A stretch of DNA of 64,000 bases. Origin: Candidula unifasciata. Taxonomy: Eukaryota > Mollusca > Gastropoda > Stylommatophora > Geomitridae. A model generated the notes under the pieces. That model saw nothing but the letters and a program-made list of their open reading frames with translations, had not been told where the DNA came from and did no database searches. The stretch covers positions 1 to 64,000 of the forward strand of contig CAJHNH020005013.1 in the NCBI GenBank assembly GCA_905116865.2. Reading direction: 5' to 3'. Shown one piece after another: positions 1 through 64,000 of this stretch (within the stretch, counting starts at the first letter, position 1; each line of letters begins with the position of its first letter). The translations under genes were made by a program, and so were the position numbers.

Positions 1-440
1 CACACAACTTGATAGACAAGAGTTTTCGTTTGCATTTCAAATTCTTTTTAGTTAACTTAATCTGCTCATTATTATTGTTGCTGTATCTATCTTGGAGTTA
101 ATGTCTTGTTTCTGCGATAGTATTTTTTTTAAAATTTACTGTGGTATCCAAACCTCTTTTACCCCACTGTTAATTACAAACCTCTCCGATGTTAAACCCT
201 CTAAGTTGATTGTACCTTTCATACCTGTGTGGAACGACTCAATAATGCTCAGTAGAGTAGGTGGACACCAAACCTTCTTGAGCACGTTGAACAGACCTAT
301 TCAACTAACCAAATCAAATACTTTGATAAGAAAGATTCATAATGCAATTTTTTATAAGAACCCAAAATAGTCTAAACAAAGCATTATTATTATTATTAGA
401 AGAAAAAACGAATTACATAAATTAAAAACGTAACTACACG
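1..440. other. 5' flank, nothing recognised
   Basis: AT-rich sequence without any coding family I recognise. A 92-codon open frame at 92-370 shows no motif and is probably chance. Confidence 0.5.
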
Positions 441-442
<2 letters not shown>

Positions 443-512
<70 letters not shown>

Positions 513-530
513 CACACACACACACACACG
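443..530. repeat. (AT)n followed by (CA)n microsatellite
   Basis: About 33 AT dinucleotides (443-508) run into ACACAC (510-529). This compound type is common in animal genomes and prone to length change. Confidence 0.97.
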
Positions 531-674
531 TACACACATAACCTGTAAACGCATACAACACACACATAAACCCCATAAATACTATGAGAACTCCATAATC
601 ACCTTATATCCCATTTATAATCTTAGGGGTTTAACGTGTTATTTTTGTGAAAATTGCTACTGCTGAACTAGTGT

Positions 675-935
675 TTGGGAGCAAGTAAACAATGCAGGGG
701 CACGATTAGATTAATTCTAGTCTGGAGAGCATGATAGAGCTAGGTGTGACCAGCGAATCTGGTCGACACTTGACACTCTAGAAAAATCAAGGCGGACATA
801 CAAATAGACTGCTACCAGCACCATCGGAATTGGAATGCTTCGCTGACTGCCGAAAATGAAGACGGCGCACTTATGGGAATATTCTGAGTGCTGTGATGTC
901 TGTTCTTAGCTCAGTACTCAACTAATTCAGCTTCC
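675..935 (+). mobile_element. I-group LINE, 3' fragment
   Basis: Matches, with decay, the C-terminal end of the RNase H-bearing LINE seen better at 50205-50515: GGGAGCAAGTAAACAATG, then the Thr-Gly-Ser-Gly region, CAGCACCATCGGAATTGG and GAGTGCTGTGATGT. It is a 5'-truncated, disabled copy in the gene's 5' flank. Confidence 0.7.
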
Positions 936-954
936 CTCTACCACAGTCAGTGCA

Positions 955-1145
955 GGGTGTGCCTAGTTGACCATGTTCTTAGTGCACTTGTATCCATGGC
1001 GAGGCGCAGACGCCGTCTGGGGGTGACTGATTCAATTTCCGGCACGGTAACTATAGCATTCGATTTTTATGTTGTCTAATGTTTTCTTCTATCTTTCTAC
1101 TTCTTTCTATGAGTGCCGATCAATACACTTTCTGTTACTTGATTA
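955..1145 (+). repeat. Unclassified dispersed repeat, copy 1
   Basis: Shares its order of blocks with 47450-47615: CATGTTCTTAGT(G/A)CACTTGT, then TTTTATGTTGTCTA, ATCTTTCTACTT and GAGTGCC(G/A)ATCAATACA. No coding frame. Possibly a tRNA-derived SINE tail, but no clear promoter boxes. Confidence 0.6.
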
Positions 1146-1149
1146 ATTC

Positions 1150-1389
1150 ATAATATTTATCGACCTCAAATGTCCCCCTCTGTTTATTAATAGGATACCA
1201 CAACAAGTAGGAACGAGTTGCTCTGGCTAGCTCTTCTGCATGTAAGTTTACATTCTAGCCGTCTCCCGCTATATTTTGAGAAAAACCTGTCAGCACAGCA
1301 GACTGCAGACGTCGATCGAAGTTTACGAGCTCAATTGTGAATAATTTGGTATAATTATAAAAGCTTTTCGATTTGGTTTTCTTGAAACG
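1150..1389 (+). promoter_or_regulatory. Presumed proximal promoter / 5' UTR of FANCI
   Basis: Non-repetitive sequence directly before the start codon, with some CG dinucleotides around 1260-1320 (ACGTCGATCG). TATAAAAG at 1356-1363 is only 27 nt from the ATG, so it would leave almost no leader if used. No transcription start can be placed from sequence alone. Confidence 0.3.
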
Positions 1390-63925
<62,536 letters not shown>

Positions 63926-64000
63926 GTATGAAACAGTTTTGTTTTTTAACATTTCATTTTAGTAGAGGTGGGGAGCTACTAGCCTGCAGAACAAAAGGTC

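Noticed and set aside
92..370. 92-codon open frame in the 5' flank
   Set aside because: No recognisable motif, no codon or splice support; compatible with chance in AT-rich sequence.
1356..1363. TATA box (TATAAAAG) as FANCI promoter
   Set aside because: Only 27 nt before the ATG; initiation about 30 nt downstream would leave no leader. AT-rich chance match is likelier.

Overview
This is invertebrate animal nuclear DNA, most likely from a mollusc; the phylum is inferred from the divergence of the encoded protein and the style of the repeats, and the species cannot be told. It is almost entirely one gene on the + strand: the orthologue of Fanconi anaemia group I protein (FANCI). I could assemble 30 coding exons, from the ATG at 1390 to the donor at 63926. 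They join in frame into 1284 codons (3852 nt, about 6% of the window). Only the last 50-60 codons or so, the 3' UTR and the poly(A) site lie beyond the right edge. The predicted protein keeps the monoubiquitination lysine (K525, vertebrate K523) and three downstream SQ sites at vertebrate spacing. All introns are GT-AG except intron 6, which is best read as GC-AG.

The other 94% is intron and 5' flank, filled with old mobile elements and tandem repeats. (1) SINE 'B', at least 23 copies in both orientations, ends in (GAA)n; SINE 'C' shares its head. (2) tRNA-derived SINEs 'A' (at least 13 copies or parts), 'D' and 'E'. (3) 5'-truncated, disabled LINEs: an RNase H-bearing I-group family, a CCHC/(GAA)n-tail family and several RTE/CR1-like families. 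(4) Non-autonomous DNA transposons: four with TTAA target duplications (piggyBac-like), a hAT-like fold-back element near the 5' end, and a 713-bp element with roughly 90-bp terminal inverted repeats in intron 15. (5) Minisatellites with units of about 14, 25-28, 30, 42, 43, 45 and 74 bp, plus long AT, CT, GT, T, C and G tracts.

Layout: 1-1389, 5' flank with AT microsatellite and LINE/SINE debris; 1390-11059, exons 1-5; 11060-15722, large repeat-rich intron 5; 15723-30337, exons 6-13 including the ubiquitination site; 30338-50642, exons 14-23 with most nested transposons; 50643-57060, exons 24-26 and the largest minisatellites; 57061-64000, exons 26-30.

I see no second host gene, no functional tRNA or rRNA gene, and no bacterial-type system. 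What is unusual is how the repeats are built and how they sit against the exons: a SINE amplified internally into two minisatellites, TTAA elements inserted inside identifiable SINEs, and an exon with a non-canonical donor flanked by inverted SINE copies.
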